Assembly: GCA_034698045.1 (NCBI GenBank)
Contig: JAQGAU010000609.1
Span: forward strand, 1-25,731
Length of the DNA stretch: 25,731 nt
Source: Paramacrobiotus richtersi
Taxonomy: Eukaryota; Tardigrada; Eutardigrada; Parachela; Macrobiotidae
Reading direction: 5' to 3'
Shown piece by piece: positions 1 to 9,562 of the stretch; position 1 is the stretch's first letter, and the number at the start of each line of letters is the position of its first letter. The translations under genes and the position numbers were made by a program. Below the pieces are notes generated by a model. The model worked only from the letters and a program-made list of their open reading frames with translations. It was not told where the DNA came from and ran no database searches.

Positions 1-1584
1 ACTTATGGAAGCACCTGGGATCACCCTACAGACGGAGTGAATGTAGGAGAAGAATCCGGCAGTCATCGCCAAATGTTGGAGGAAATCGGCTGCACGTGCG
101 CATACCACTATTGTTTTCGGGAGGGTTTCTTGGGACAAGGCGCTTATGGTTATGTGTACGAGGCAAAGGTTACTAACGCTGGCACGTACAAGGGAAATGA
201 CACAGTTGCCGTCAAACAGGTAACCTTAAATAACATTACGATACAGCAGATGAAGCAAGACCGTAGCTGGGGAAGGGCGAAAGAACAATGGCAGAAGCTG
301 GTGGAACTACAACATCCACATTTAGTGACTTACCACAAAGTTACCTTGTGGAAACTTACGCAAGGAGCGGCCATAGAATTCATGATGGATTACTGTAAAG
401 GTGAGAATAGTGGAACTCTTTTGACAACGTAAAGATTAAGATGCATCTAATGCGGAAACTTATAGATCAACAAAATTGCCATGTACTGTAGCTACTTGGA
501 CATGAATAAATTGTTTACTTATTTTACACTTGTGTCTGTAAACCGTGGTGTGTCGTTAATGTAGTCAGTTTTTTATTATTGCCTTGTTTTACGTACAACC
601 GTTTCGGCAGCGCGTTTTTAAAGTCCACATATGTCATTGATCTTTGTATACCAGCTGCGTGAAAGTCATTTAACTGACAGAACAGCGATGTCACAGTCAG
701 ATTACTTCTGATGATCATTCGATCGGCCAGACAGAAAGAAGACAATCGTAACCATGATCGTACGTTCCATTAAGCATGAGTTCCTCAAATGTACGAGGTG
801 TTCGAAACTTCGCATGAAAGCGGGGAAATCACCGGCCGCAACTTGTTTTCTGCATATTAGATTAGGCCTGTGGGCACAGTAGACCATAGGGAACAGAAAG
901 CAAATCCTGACCAGAATTACTATGACAGTCGCTTATCTTTTAGGTGGCGATCTGGATGCGCTCATTACGCAGTGCAAAACAGGTATCTGCAGTTTATCAG
1001 CTGAGGATGTGGCCAACTACGCTACGCAGTTAGCACGCGGGCTGTGCTACTTGCACGACAATCACTTCGTTCACGGCGACCTGAAACCTGGCAACGTGTT
1101 CATGGACAGAGCAACCGATGATACTGGACACCGTACCTTGCGCATCGGAGATCTGGATAGCGCACTGCGAATTAGTGATAGCTGTAACAAGGCCGACCGC
1201 AGTGAACTAGCTGGAACTGGCCCGTACATGTCTCCAGAAATGCTCAAGCAGTTGTATAAAAAGGAGCACGAGGATGTTGGATTTCCCACCGATATATGGA
1301 GTTTCGGATGCGTTGTTCTTGACTTGGCTAACTGCTCAGCAGGAATCAAGGAACGCCTATTTTACAAAACGATTACAAATGTGGAAGGATTGAAAGAAAC
1401 ACATAAAATAGAGAGGGGTAGCTTTTCTCCCGATGCGTTCCTTTTTCAAGTGTTTCAAGGATACCACCCCTTTGTCTCCGAGCTGATTCCTCAAGATTTA
1501 AAGCACATGATTGAGCGCTGTCTGATCCCAGCCTGCAAGGATCGAGCAACATGCGCACTGATAATGGAACATCTGCACAATTGA
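1..1584 (+). CDS. Protein kinase, 3' part of gene, two exons (1-400, 944-1584)
   Basis: Serine/threonine-type protein kinase catalytic domain that would transfer phosphate from ATP to protein substrates. The frame is open back to base 1, so upstream exons are possible; the first in-frame ATG is at 73. Numbering codons from base 37, I see the glycine loop GQGAYGYV (33-40), VAVK with the ATP-binding Lys60, the hinge YCKGGDL formed across the splice junction (about 119-125), the catalytic loop HGDLKPGNV (Asp167, Lys169, Asn172), the metal-binding DLD (Asp191), TGPYMSPEM as the APE-like activation-segment end, and DIWSFGC. Catalytic Lys, Asp and Asn are all present. Two motif positions are unusual: HRD is HGD and DFG is DLD. 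The stop is TGA at 1582-1584, followed by no clear AATAAA. The family within the kinases (STE/NEK-like in feel) is not resolved. Plain kinase identity is secure; the start is not. Confidence 0.85.
401..943 (+). other. Kinase intron (GT-AG)
   Basis: The donor AAAG|GTGAGA is at 400/401 and the acceptor CTTTTAG|GTGG at 943/944. Splicing joins the frames in phase 1 and rebuilds the kinase hinge CKGGDLD, which neither unspliced frame contains. Without splicing, the first frame runs into a stop about 30 bases past the donor. This is the clearest single proof in the window that the DNA is eukaryotic. Confidence 0.85.
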
Positions 1585-2078
1585 AATGATCCAGGGGAAG
1601 CTGATGCGCGATCGATAATTACTAGAATGCGATGTCCATGGCGATCCATACCAAATCGGATGAGACGGAATGTAATGGTTGAGAACTATGATGTCTTACA
1701 CTTTTGTTGGTGCAACTGGCAGATCACGTTTGGCCAGACAAGTGCAGATTCATGGCATTTTAAGGCTATTTGGCGCGTTTGCAGATGCCGTACATTTAAA
1801 GTTTTATACATACGCAACTTGCTACGGTCCTAGTCTTCCCAAAAGGATCCTTGGTAAACAGAAACGCTCCGTATTTCCTCAAACAGCCATGAATCTGCAT
1901 TTGCGTAATATTATCATATAATTCTTAGCAGTTTTTTTTGTTATGTTTTGGTTTATCGTGAGAGAAAACTGACTCCTGATGAATCAAGCGCGAAGCATTT
2001 CAGTTTTTCAATTTCGACAAATTTCAAAGCACACAGAACATCAGTGGGCTAGCGTTGCGAAGTAGCGGTGATTTCCCC
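1585..2078. other. No gene seen downstream of the kinase
   Basis: This should hold the kinase 3' UTR, but no AATAAA is visible. Two short overlapping plus-strand ORFs (from 1627 and 1679) have no motif, signal peptide or splice context that I would defend. Confidence 0.4.
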
Positions 2079-2375
2079 CTACGTCAATATGCGTTTCCCC
2101 TGCAGCGAAACCATGGGGGCATGAGTTGCATATGTGGCGTACCGTAAAAATAGTCTGCGCTGGATGTGCGGGCGGTTGTCCATTGTTGCGTAATCGACAC
2201 TTGGAACCAGAGATACGCTAAAACCATTCACACCTGGAAAATGTCCGGTGGACGTTGCTCCCGTGCGAACAATTTTACCGGTTACATCCTGATGACAAAC
2301 AACGTCCGGTAAGTTTGCTAAAATACGCAAAACTAGAGCAAAATGCCGTAAGTGCACGCGAGCTACCGTGGATCA
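2079..2375 (-). other. Possible coding exon, faintly LOTUS-like
   Basis: An open minus-strand frame of about 95 codons ends in TAG at 2079-2081 and has no ATG start, so if real it is an internal or terminal exon. Its codons look gene-like. The stretch LRILANLPDVVC resembles the end of LOTUS/OST-HTH domains, where a hydrophobic helix is followed by a PDVV-type turn. Such domains occur with Tudor domains in germ-granule proteins (TDRD5/TDRD7), and a Tudor-like fragment lies 7 kb away. That link is speculative, and ORFs of this length arise by chance in 25 kb. Confidence 0.2.
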
Positions 2376-2539
2376 GCTGCGCTCGTCGCCTGCTATAACT
2401 GTATAGCGAAGAATTCGATCTTGAAACTAACTGTTTCTTGTGAAAATGAAGAGGCTAACGTTGAATAAGGCAGTGCAGATGGGTTACCACGTTCCTGATG
2501 GCTAGTTGTAATGTGTTCAAGCTCCAAGATTTAGCCAGT

Positions 2540-2665
2540 TAATTTTTGTAAAACTGGGTTCAACTCGTGCCGGATTTTGATACGTATCAGTTTCCAATAG
2601 TGCTCGAAGTATCGATTTTTAATTTTTCTTGCAAGTCTCGGGCACAGCTTAGTTGGTACTGCCAA
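2540..2665 (+). repeat. Decayed copy of the receptor upstream block
   Basis: The piece around 2610-2660 (ATCGATTTTT ... CAGCTTAGTTGGTAC) aligns with 7018-7070 (ATCGATTTTCTG ... CAGTTTAGTTGGTCC) and more loosely with 3850-3900, which carries TATAAA. All three lie upstream of a receptor or receptor relic on the plus strand. I read it as the former promoter-proximal region of the relic at 2690-3370, duplicated with the gene. Confidence 0.45.
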
Positions 2666-2689
2666 TTTCACAAAAGAAGTTTCAGGATA

Positions 2690-3370
2690 CAGATAATATT
2701 ATTAATCACACAGAAGAAGTAACATCTTCAACGGTTTCGACTGCTCCTGGTGGATTTACTGTATTTCCACAGTGACGTTCACCTATACTTTTCCAACTAA
2801 TTCATGGATATTAGTTTTAACACTGATGTGATAATTACGCTTAGCCGCATCTGGACGTTAACCTTTCCGCACTCCTGAGCACATCGACTTACACCAAAAA
2901 TCTCCACGTGCATTTATTTTTGTTTAGTAGTCTGATCAGGCGTTCGGCCTACTGCCTGCTCACTGCACACCTGCTGAGACTGCTCATACAACGACGAGGA
3001 ACAGGAAGTCCGAAGTATGCTGGATTATGAAGTGTCATATGAACGGAACAATTTTGGTGAGTTTACTGTGTTTGTACACAGGTATCGATCACCACAACAG
3101 CGCAACGTATCCATACCTGATAAGTGATATGCGAACGGCGGAAGTAAAGACAGGTGCGGAAAGCCATGAAGTGAATGAATAACATTGCGCAACATGAAAT
3201 GATGATGGTTTAAAAACGTAATGGAATTTAGAAAGCAGAGAGTAAACGGGCTTTTGGGATTTGATATCCAGCCAGCTGACCTGGACGCACGTTTCTGTGT
3301 AATTTACTAGGCGATGCGAGCTGTTCCCTTGATGTGCTGTAAACTACTTGCCCATGTATTTTCTCAACGC
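2690..3370 (+). pseudogene. Class A receptor relic, heavily decayed
   Basis: Stretches matching the intact receptors occur in the right order but in shifting frames with several stops. They are: an equivalent of VNGLYSSWWM at 2721-2755; an equivalent of ITLNRIWALTFPHS at about 2836-2877 (SRIWTLTFPHS then TGA); an equivalent of LNYEV..EWNIFVEFTVFV at about 3018-3080 (LDYEVSYERNNFGEFTVFV); an equivalent of NKRAFGIL..TLTWTP at about 3240-3295; and an equivalent of LSMYFLIV near 3345-3370. TM1 and the end of TM7 are not recognisable. This is the oldest-looking member of the local family and cannot make a receptor. A chance match is excluded by the colinear order of five segments. Confidence 0.85.
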
Positions 3371-3803
3371 AGCGCCGTTTTTTTACTGATTGTCTTGCGT
3401 ATCGCCTAGGAAAATGTCACGGGACCGAAAGAAAACTTTATTACCAAATAAGAAAAATGTAGCGTTTTCTAAGCTATTTCGTATGAGATGCTGTTTTTGG
3501 CTGTTGAAGTTATTTATCGTACCTCTCTGAATTAGTAGAGTAAAATAATAAAGCCACGGAATACAACAACCGTTGATCGGAGAGCATCCCCAAGTGCGAA
3601 ACAAAACTACACTGCCTAAGTTAAGAAAATAAAAATACGAACTAAGAAAAGCCAGGATGAATTTAGAAAAACCAGGATGATCTAGGAAAATCTAATGAAC
3701 CTAACATATATGTGACGTTACAAGAAACTTGTAAGTTCTTGCGTTACTAATTTCCCGTAAGGAACCTCCGCAAGCTTGCGCGTTAATCACGTGCCCGCTT
3801 CCA
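3371..3803. other. Intergenic, no gene seen
   Basis: This stretch lies between the receptor relic and the promoter-like block of receptor A. It contains small local repeats (variants of AAAACCAGGATGA near 3646-3682) and no defensible ORF. Confidence 0.4.
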
Positions 3804-3829
3804 TTCGATACGCATCAAGAGTTTCGTTG
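3804..3829 (+). repeat. 26-bp exact repeat, copy 1
   Basis: The 26 bases beginning TTCGATACGCATCAAG are identical to 6465-6490 in the same orientation. Both copies lie upstream of receptor sequences (pseudogene A and the 6.8 kb relic), so they are best read as surviving parts of a duplicated upstream region, possibly retained because of function. Confidence 0.75.
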
Positions 3830-3849
3830 CGTGGTGCGACTCTTGCCGG

Positions 3850-3855
3850 TATAAA
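3850..3855 (+). promoter_or_regulatory. TATA box of receptor pseudogene A
   Basis: TATAAA lies 652 bp upstream of the ATG at 4502. TATA-like boxes lie at similar distances in B (TATATA, 647 bp) and D (TATAAAG, about 645 bp). It sits in a block that aligns with 2610-2660 and 7018-7070. The element is seen; promoter function is inferred from the repeated spacing. Confidence 0.5.
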
Positions 3856-4501
3856 TTTCTGATTTCATTCAAAGGGCGGAAACAGTTTACTCGTTACTGC
3901 CAGTCATAACCCTGATAACATGGCCAAATTTGTGGCGTGGGGAGCATCTGCAAGACCGCCATTCATTGTGTTCTTCTTAACCGGGATTTTCTGGAACACT
4001 TCTCGAGAACAGTGGATCAACATGTGCGATCTAGTCCAGTCGGTCCCTTGTATGCAATGGTTTTATTATTTTTCAGCCAGCCATGCGCAACCTGGGAAAT
4101 AAAGAGGCTCGGCCAGTCATAACATCCTTTAACAATAATGAAAGCTTTGTTTTTTTTATTGCACCATGACCGTCCAGTGTCTTTTGGATAAACAAATTCA
4201 GTGTAAAACATCCTTTTTCCAAGTTGCGAAAACAAATCTTGGCTGTCTAAATTGCGGTCACCGTCATTTCATCTGATGGTTAATGCTGGGATCAGGTCAC
4301 TGGCCCATAACTTGCGATAGGGTTTATTCATCGCTGTTGCTTACACCATATTTCTGAATGTGGACCAGGTTGTTTTAAAATTCCGCACAGCTGCAAGCCA
4401 CATCGACAGCTCAACGTAACGAAAAAATCCTCATTTGTGACATTGCGGATAAACAGTCTCTGCTGTCCTGATTCTGACAAGGAATACGTCCAACGCGAAA
4501 A

Positions 4502-5457
4502 ATGTCTGCAAATGCATCCAACTCGTCAGATAACTTTGCCACTTGGCAATACACTCCCATTAGCGAACTGGTCCTACTGCCCTTCACCCTCTTCTTCAAC
4601 GGTCTGGTTATCTTGACCTTCCTACTTGACAGCCATCTCCGCACCCCTTTCAACGTCTACATAGCCAACATCGTATTCACGAACTTCTTTTACACCTTAA
4701 TCGCAGACCCTATATATACTGTATCATCATGGGTATCTACTCCACCTTTTGGATGGGTGCCGCCGTCTGTGATCTTGCCCAGTACATCTCCAATGTCTTC
4801 ATCGGTGTGCTCTTTAACAGTCATATGTTAATCACGCTGAACCGCATCTGGGCGTTAACCTTTCCGCACGCGCAAAGACACACAGTCAAAACTGCCGTTT
4901 GTTGTTGTTTAGTAGTGTGGTTGTCCGTTCATGCCGTGTTTCTCCCGGGACTGTTTATCAACGCCAGCAACCGGCTACCGTTGGAGGCGTTCGGTTGTAT
5001 CCTGAATTATGAAGTGCTACTGGAATGGAATTTGTTTGTTGAGTTTTGAGTGTACGTTCTACCACAGGTCGTGATCACTGTGGCATATCCGTACCTGTTG
5101 TGTAAACGACGGAAGGTGAGACATTCACGTCAAGTCATGGAGTTGTCAAGCAACACCGCGCAGCGCAAACTCCGCGCGAGAACACGGGCTTTTCGGGTTT
5201 TGACAGTCTGCACGGTGAGTGCCACCCTGACCTGGACACCCGGGACTGTGTACTATGGAATGAGCGCTTTCATGGATTTGAACAACTATCCGCCCATATT
5301 TTTGTTTCTGACTGCGTTTCTGTTTCTGATGCAGACGTTGTTGGATCGAATTTTGTTTATGCTGGTCTTGCCTGAATTACGAACAGCTGTGTGGCAGGCT
5401 GTGAAAAGATGCGGTTGTCGTCTCTTTTATAAGGGGTCAGTAGGAGCTGTTTATTAA
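4502..5457 (+). pseudogene. Class A receptor A, near-complete pseudogene
   Basis: The ATG and N-terminus (ASNSSD sequon, TPISELVLLPF, NGLVIL in TM1, TNFF with Asn at 2.50) match the family. An extra 5 bases between about 4690 and 4735 shift the frame at the end of TM2. The reading then resumes one frame over at FWMGAAVCDLAQYISNV and continues through NRIWALTFP and the ECL2 cysteine region. A TGA at 5047-5049 interrupts TM5 (VEF, stop, VYVLPQ), after which TM5-TM7 run to the stop at 5455-5457. The TM7 motif is DRILF, so the proline of DPxxY is also lost. The tail KRCGCRLFYK resembles receptor E. Few lesions in a full-length frame mean recent inactivation. A small intron is unlikely because no GT-AG pair removes the shift. 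Confidence 0.88.
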
Positions 5458-5519
5458 TTGTGAAGTCAGTATTTACGAGAAAATTTGCTCGTGATTGCAG
5501 GCACGAAACGTTTATCCAT

Positions 5520-5525
5520 AATAAA
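5520..5525 (+). terminator. Poly(A) signal of pseudogene A
   Basis: AATAAA lies 63 bases after the stop; a second copy is at 5746-5751. Spacing is like that of intact receptor B (55 bases). Confidence 0.5.
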
Positions 5526-5751
5526 GGAAACGCAACGAACACTGGGAGCATTCCGTTGGTTTTTGTATTATTTTTTGTTAACTCAGTTAACGAATCACGT
5601 AAAATTCTTGGTATTGGGTGAGACGTGCTATGTACAGCTGTTGATTTCTTCAAACATAAACAGGAAAGCGGAGAGAAACTTTGACGGTAGAACTGGAATG
5701 TGCCATCAGATCTGAGGATCGCAGAGGAGCAACAAGAGGCACATTAATAAA

Positions 5752-6060
5752 TACAAGTGTGTTTTTGCAAAAGGTCAGATCATAAGTACGTAGTAGAGGA
5801 AATGGCTACATCGATATGGTTGTTTTCCATCGATAACGAGGACGCCCTTACCGTCTTACCTGCAGCCTTGGGCATTTTCTGTGAATATGTTTAAAGCACT
5901 GGGATAAAGATTGCGGGTACTTTCTTGACCTCTGGATTTCTGTGGCATTAGTGGTTTTGCGAATTTTGATGCCGTAGTTCGCTAGGACGTGACGACTGCT
6001 GCCGATCAAGGGTTAAGTCTCCCTCGGATTCATCACATTCGACAGTCGAATTATTCGACG
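5752..6060. other. Intergenic, no gene seen
   Basis: No ORF, repeat or RNA signal that I can support. It precedes the upstream-block copy that begins at 6061. Confidence 0.35.
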
Positions 6061-6235
6061 GGAGGTTGTGGACGTGCTGGTAGTGATTATCTGCTGCATC
6101 GTGACTTGGTTGTTAACTAAGTTAAAGCTGCTATTTATCGATTTGGAATTCCTATACAATATGCAAGAACATCTGCTCCCTCCTGGTCTCGACCAACATC
6201 CGGTAGAGTTGCTCGAACTTGAGCGGTAAGCTGTA
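6061..6235 (+). repeat. Receptor upstream block, copy X
   Basis: This aligns along its whole length with 7668-7842: shared GGTTGTGGA, CTGCATCGTGNCTTGG, TAAAGCTGCT, TTATCGATTT then GAATTCCT, and the run around CTCGACCAACATCCGG. The 7.7 kb copy is upstream of intact receptor B and this one is upstream of the 6.75 kb relic, so gene and upstream region were duplicated together. Confidence 0.75.
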
Positions 6236-6464
6236 CTTACGTACTTTTGCTAGTTGTACCAACTGCTTCTCTGCTGTACTTGTTCTAAGTTGTTCGTCCT
6301 GTTGCTTGTTGCAGCAATAAGCTCGATCTTCTTCAAATAAAACAGACTAGCAAATAACGAACTGCAGAGTGCAGAGGAGTTATCACCTGCCTATAATTGT
6401 AATCGGCGTAGCTCCAGAATTCTCCCAACCGTTTTTGTAAAATTGCCTGTCATCATAGCCCGAC

Positions 6465-6490
6465 TTCGATACGCATCAAGAGTTTCGTTG
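6465..6490 (+). repeat. 26-bp exact repeat, copy 2
   Basis: Identical to 3804-3829. Flanking bases are diverged, so the identity is local. Confidence 0.75.
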
Positions 6491-6744
6491 TATGTTGGGC
6501 TAACAAGTAAGGCATCAATTTTTACAGTGTTGCTGTCAGTTATACCACGGATGTCTCAAGGTGAAAGAATATCCAATGGGTACCTTTTTGGATGGTTCGC
6601 CTAAATAATGTTTTGCAGGAAATCGCAACTGTGTAGAGTTACTGCATCGGGTAGATGTGATAGAGAAGGATTGCTCTGCCCAGCGATCAGGTCATTATTA
6701 CCCGCAGCGCGCCGGCAGGCCCCAATACGTACGTGGCTTAGCAC

Positions 6745-6865
6745 ACCGACCATGTTTTTGGTGCAAACGCTGATTGACAAAATTTATCTTTGGTAGTTTT
6801 GTATGGATTAAGAACCCGCTGCCTGGCAGTTTGTTAAGAGATGCGGCTACCGTTTGTTTTTGTGA
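6745..6865 (+). pseudogene. Receptor C-terminal relic
   Basis: From 6752 the DNA reads FLVQTLIDK, matching the TM7 start FLVQTLMDP of the intact receptors. After a stop and a frame shift it continues as AAWQFVKRCGYRLFL with a stop at 6863-6865, matching helix 8 and the tail (AAWKIVKRCGCRFLCK in E). Upstream of 6745 I find no reliable receptor similarity. It is a 3' remnant of a deleted receptor copy. Confidence 0.8.
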
Positions 6866-7600
6866 GGAAAGAATCTGTGTCCACTGTTATTACACGGGAA
6901 AGTGCAAGATACGAAAGACAGCTATGGTGTTCATGAATTAACCCTCACGTGCTATCCCCAACAAATGTAACGTAAGTCTTATCTCAGCGTGCCGGAAGTT
7001 TCTTTTGGTGACTAAGATATCGATTTTCTGACTTTATTCAAAGATCTCCGGCGCAGTTTAGTTGGTCCGGGGAGCTAAACACTAGGGATCTTAACCTTAA
7101 TCAGGAGTATTCCCGTAAGCCTAAGCTGCAGTTAACGTCTTATAATTTGCTCCTTGAAGCGGGATTGCTTGCAGAGCTTCCGAAAACAGTTTTCTTCCTT
7201 TAAAGTGCAAACAGAATAATTACTTCCTTTTGGCTTAAACCTGTCAATGCTGTAATGTTCCCAGCACGCCATCCGTAAAACCCCGTATTATCCGGGAAGC
7301 AAAGTGGCTCTCGATAAGCATCTGGTTCTCAAAGGACTACCTGTCTTTGTTCGCCACGGCAGCTTCATCCGTAACCTTTCCTTTCTGTGATGTATGTCAG
7401 TCTTGGTCCTGTTTAATTTGTGTTTACCGCTGCGCTAAATGAAATGAAATCCACGGATCTTGGATTAAATGTCGATGGCTGCATTAACCAATCATCAGGA
7501 GTGATACAGCTGTTGTTATTTATACAGCGTATTAATTTTTAAATACGAGACGATTTTAAACCGTTCTTCCAGTTGTAGATTGATCATCCACAGGATTGAA
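6866..7600. other. Intergenic, upstream of receptor B
   Basis: No gene seen. The piece 7018-7070 aligns with the upstream blocks at 2610-2660 and 3850-3900. The rest is unremarkable. Confidence 0.35.
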
Positions 7601-7623
7601 TAAAACTGCTGTGCTGTACTGGA

Positions 7624-7629
7624 TATATA
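7624..7629 (+). promoter_or_regulatory. TATA-like box of receptor B
   Basis: TATATA in GGATATATACAC lies 647 bp upstream of the receptor B ATG, nearly the same spacing as in A and D. The upstream-block copy Y begins about 40 bp further on. Confidence 0.45.
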
Positions 7630-7667
7630 CACACAGTCGTCGGAAAGTCGGATTATGACACAGACAG

Positions 7668-7842
7668 AAGGTTGTGGACATTCTGAGAGCGATTGTCTAC
7701 TGCATCGTGTCTTGGATGCGACCTAAGCTAAAGCTGCTTTCTTTATCGATTTCGAATTCCTGCACAAGAATATCTGTTATTCAACCTCGATCAACATCCG
7801 GAAAATGTCGCTTGAAATTGTTACGCAAAACTTGAGCTATAA
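7668..7842 (+). repeat. Receptor upstream block, copy Y
   Basis: Paralogue of 6061-6235. It lies between the TATA-like box and the receptor B ATG, so it would fall in the transcribed leader or leader intron of B. Confidence 0.75.
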
Positions 7843-8129
7843 ACTAAGATAAACTACTATAAGATGACCACATTATGGAATGAATTGGACCTGTCTCCGA
7901 TTGCCTATCGAACATTACGCGATTTTGGTAATGCGCTCGATGAAGTTTCCTAGACTGAACTCTCTTGGACTAAGAAGCACTTGTTTTTCTCTTAATATCT
8001 AATGCGGAGTTTCTCTGGTTAATGTTCTCTCACCGTCTGTTTTTGGAGCTGGTTTTTCTTTTTTTCGAAGTCTTTTCACTCTAATACGCTTTATTTTGTT
8101 GACGTTATCATTGCCACCGTAACCGCTGT

Positions 8130-8191
8130 CTGTTGCCTCGAGGGGGCGTCGCCCCGTTGCATTGGACAATAAACCATTATTGTTATTATTA
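8130..8191 (+). mobile_element. Non-LTR retrotransposon-like 3' end
   Basis: A compact GC hairpin (GGGGCG-T-CGCCCC at 8043+100, i.e. 8143-8155) is followed by AATAAA at 8168-8173 and then a TTATTGTTATTATT simple tail. A hairpin, AATAAA and a short-repeat tail together are typical of LINE/SINE 3' ends in invertebrates. No reverse transcriptase is recognisable upstream, so this would be a severely 5'-truncated insertion within the receptor B upstream region. Confidence 0.4.
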
Positions 8192-8270
8192 ACTAGATGT
8201 ATAAGCGAGTTTTACCAACTGCTCTTGATTTCTATCAGCTGGGAGGACTGATCGTAACTAATTTAAAGTT

Positions 8271-9251
8271 ATGTCAAGCACCGCATCGAGTTCATCGGAT
8301 ATCTTCATCACATGGAGTTTCACTCCCATAAGCGAACTGGTTCTTATGCCATTCTCCTTGTTCTTCAACGGTCTCGTTTTATTGGCCCTCCTCCTCAACC
8401 GACATCTCCACACTCCGTTCAACTTTTACCTAGCCAACCTCGTCCTCGCCAACTTCATCTACACCTTGATAGAAATCCCACTGGACATCGTTAATGGTCT
8501 CTACTCCTCCTGGTGGATGGGTGCCGCCATCTGTGACCTTTACCAGTACCTCTCCAATGTCTTTATCGGTGTTATCGTTAACACTCATATGCTGATTTCC
8601 CTGAACCGCATCTGGGCGTTGACCTTCCCGCACTCTTACGCCCATCAACATACATCAAAAACTGCACTTTGCTGTTGTTTTGCAGTGTGGTTGTACGTTC
8701 ATGCTGCATGTCTACCGGGACTGTTTATCAACGCGCATAACCGACTACCGTTCGAGACGAGCGGCTGTACGCTGAATTATGAAGTACTATCGGAGTGGAA
8801 TATTTTTGTGGAGTTTGCACTGTTTGTTGTACCACTGGCGGTGATTACCGCGGCCTATCCGTATTTGTTGTGTAAACGGCGGAAACAAAGACGTAGGAAG
8901 CAGATACGGGTATGGGAAGCCATCGAGCTGAAAAGCAGTACTACCACCCAGGAAACAATGGTGGTGGAAAAGAGGACTGGGCCCAGACATCGTGAGAATC
9001 AACGGGCTTTTGAAATTTTGACAGCCAGCACGATAAGTGTCACGCTGACCTGGACACCCGGGTGTGTGTACTATGGAATGAGCTGTTTCATGGATGTCAG
9101 CTACTTGTCAACGTATTTTCTCATCGTGGGGTTTCTGTTTTTGGTGCAAACGTTGATGGATCCAATATTGTTTATGTTAGTTTTGTGTGATTTAAGAACT
9201 GCTGCGTGGCGGATTGTTAAAACATTGCGATTTACATTTCTTTGTAAGTGA
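8271..9251 (+). CDS. Class A 7TM receptor B, intact, 326 aa
   Basis: Orphan rhodopsin-like receptor of the plasma membrane; the coding region has no intron. TM segments are at roughly 22-43, 52-74, 85-113, 131-153, 176-201, 246-270 and 278-306. Key positions: N61 (2.50, usually Asp), C88 (3.25) and C166 (ECL2) for the conserved disulfide, N112-R113-I114 in place of DRY, W140 (4.50), P188 (5.50), W261-x-P263 (6.48-6.50), and D297-P-I-L-F301 in place of NPxxY. Loop 3 is basic (KRRKQRRRK) and helix 8 is DLRTAAWRIVK. It is the only plus-strand copy without lesions. Unlike the others it has TASSSSD rather than an N-glycosylation NSS near the N-terminus. A probable leader acceptor (TTTCTATCAG, 8237-8238) lies 32 nt before the ATG. 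AATAAA follows at 9306. Ligand unknown. Confidence 0.93.
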   Translation: MSSTASSSSDIFITWSFTPISELVLMPFSLFFNGLVLLALLLNRHLHTPFNFYLANLVLANFIYTLIEIPLDIVNGLYSSWWMGAAICDLYQYLSNVFIGVIVNTHMLISLNRIWALTFPHSYAHQHTSKTALCCCFAVWLYVHAACLPGLFINAHNRLPFETSGCTLNYEVLSEWNIFVEFALFVVPLAVITAAYPYLLCKRRKQRRRKQIRVWEAIELKSSTTTQETMVVEKRTGPRHRENQRAFEILTASTISVTLTWTPGCVYYGMSCFMDVSYLSTYFLIVGFLFLVQTLMDPILFMLVLCDLRTAAWRIVKTLRFTFLCK

Positions 9252-9305
9252 TTGGAGAAGTTGCATGTTAGCTAAGTGCCGTTTCGTTGTTAGGCTAATT
9301 GTGCT

Positions 9306-9311
9306 AATAAA
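9306..9311 (+). terminator. Poly(A) signal of receptor B
   Basis: AATAAA lies 55 bases after the receptor B stop, with no competing signal nearby. Confidence 0.6.
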
Positions 9312-9562
9312 CATCAACAAATGCAAGCGGGCAATTTAGCGCATGTTAAATGATAAAAAAAAGTAGCAGCATTCTGCTGGTAGGCTGCAGAAGGGCTTCG
9401 CTGGGGGGGGGGTGAGACTAAAAGTTCTGCGTTTTTTTACAATTTCCTTTCTAATCAGAATCATTACTGTAATCCCACTTTTGCCTTTGACGCTTTGGCG
9501 CTTTTTTTGCACGTTCCAGTGACGTGAAGCACCTTCCCCTGATACACTGGCGTGCTGCAAAA

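Noticed and set aside
5577-5591. GTTAACT-C-AGTTAAC palindrome
   Set aside because: Seven-base arms are expected by chance in a window of this size.
9403-9412. Run of ten G downstream of receptor B
   Set aside because: A simple homopolymer with no other G-runs to form a quadruplex; probably length-variable.
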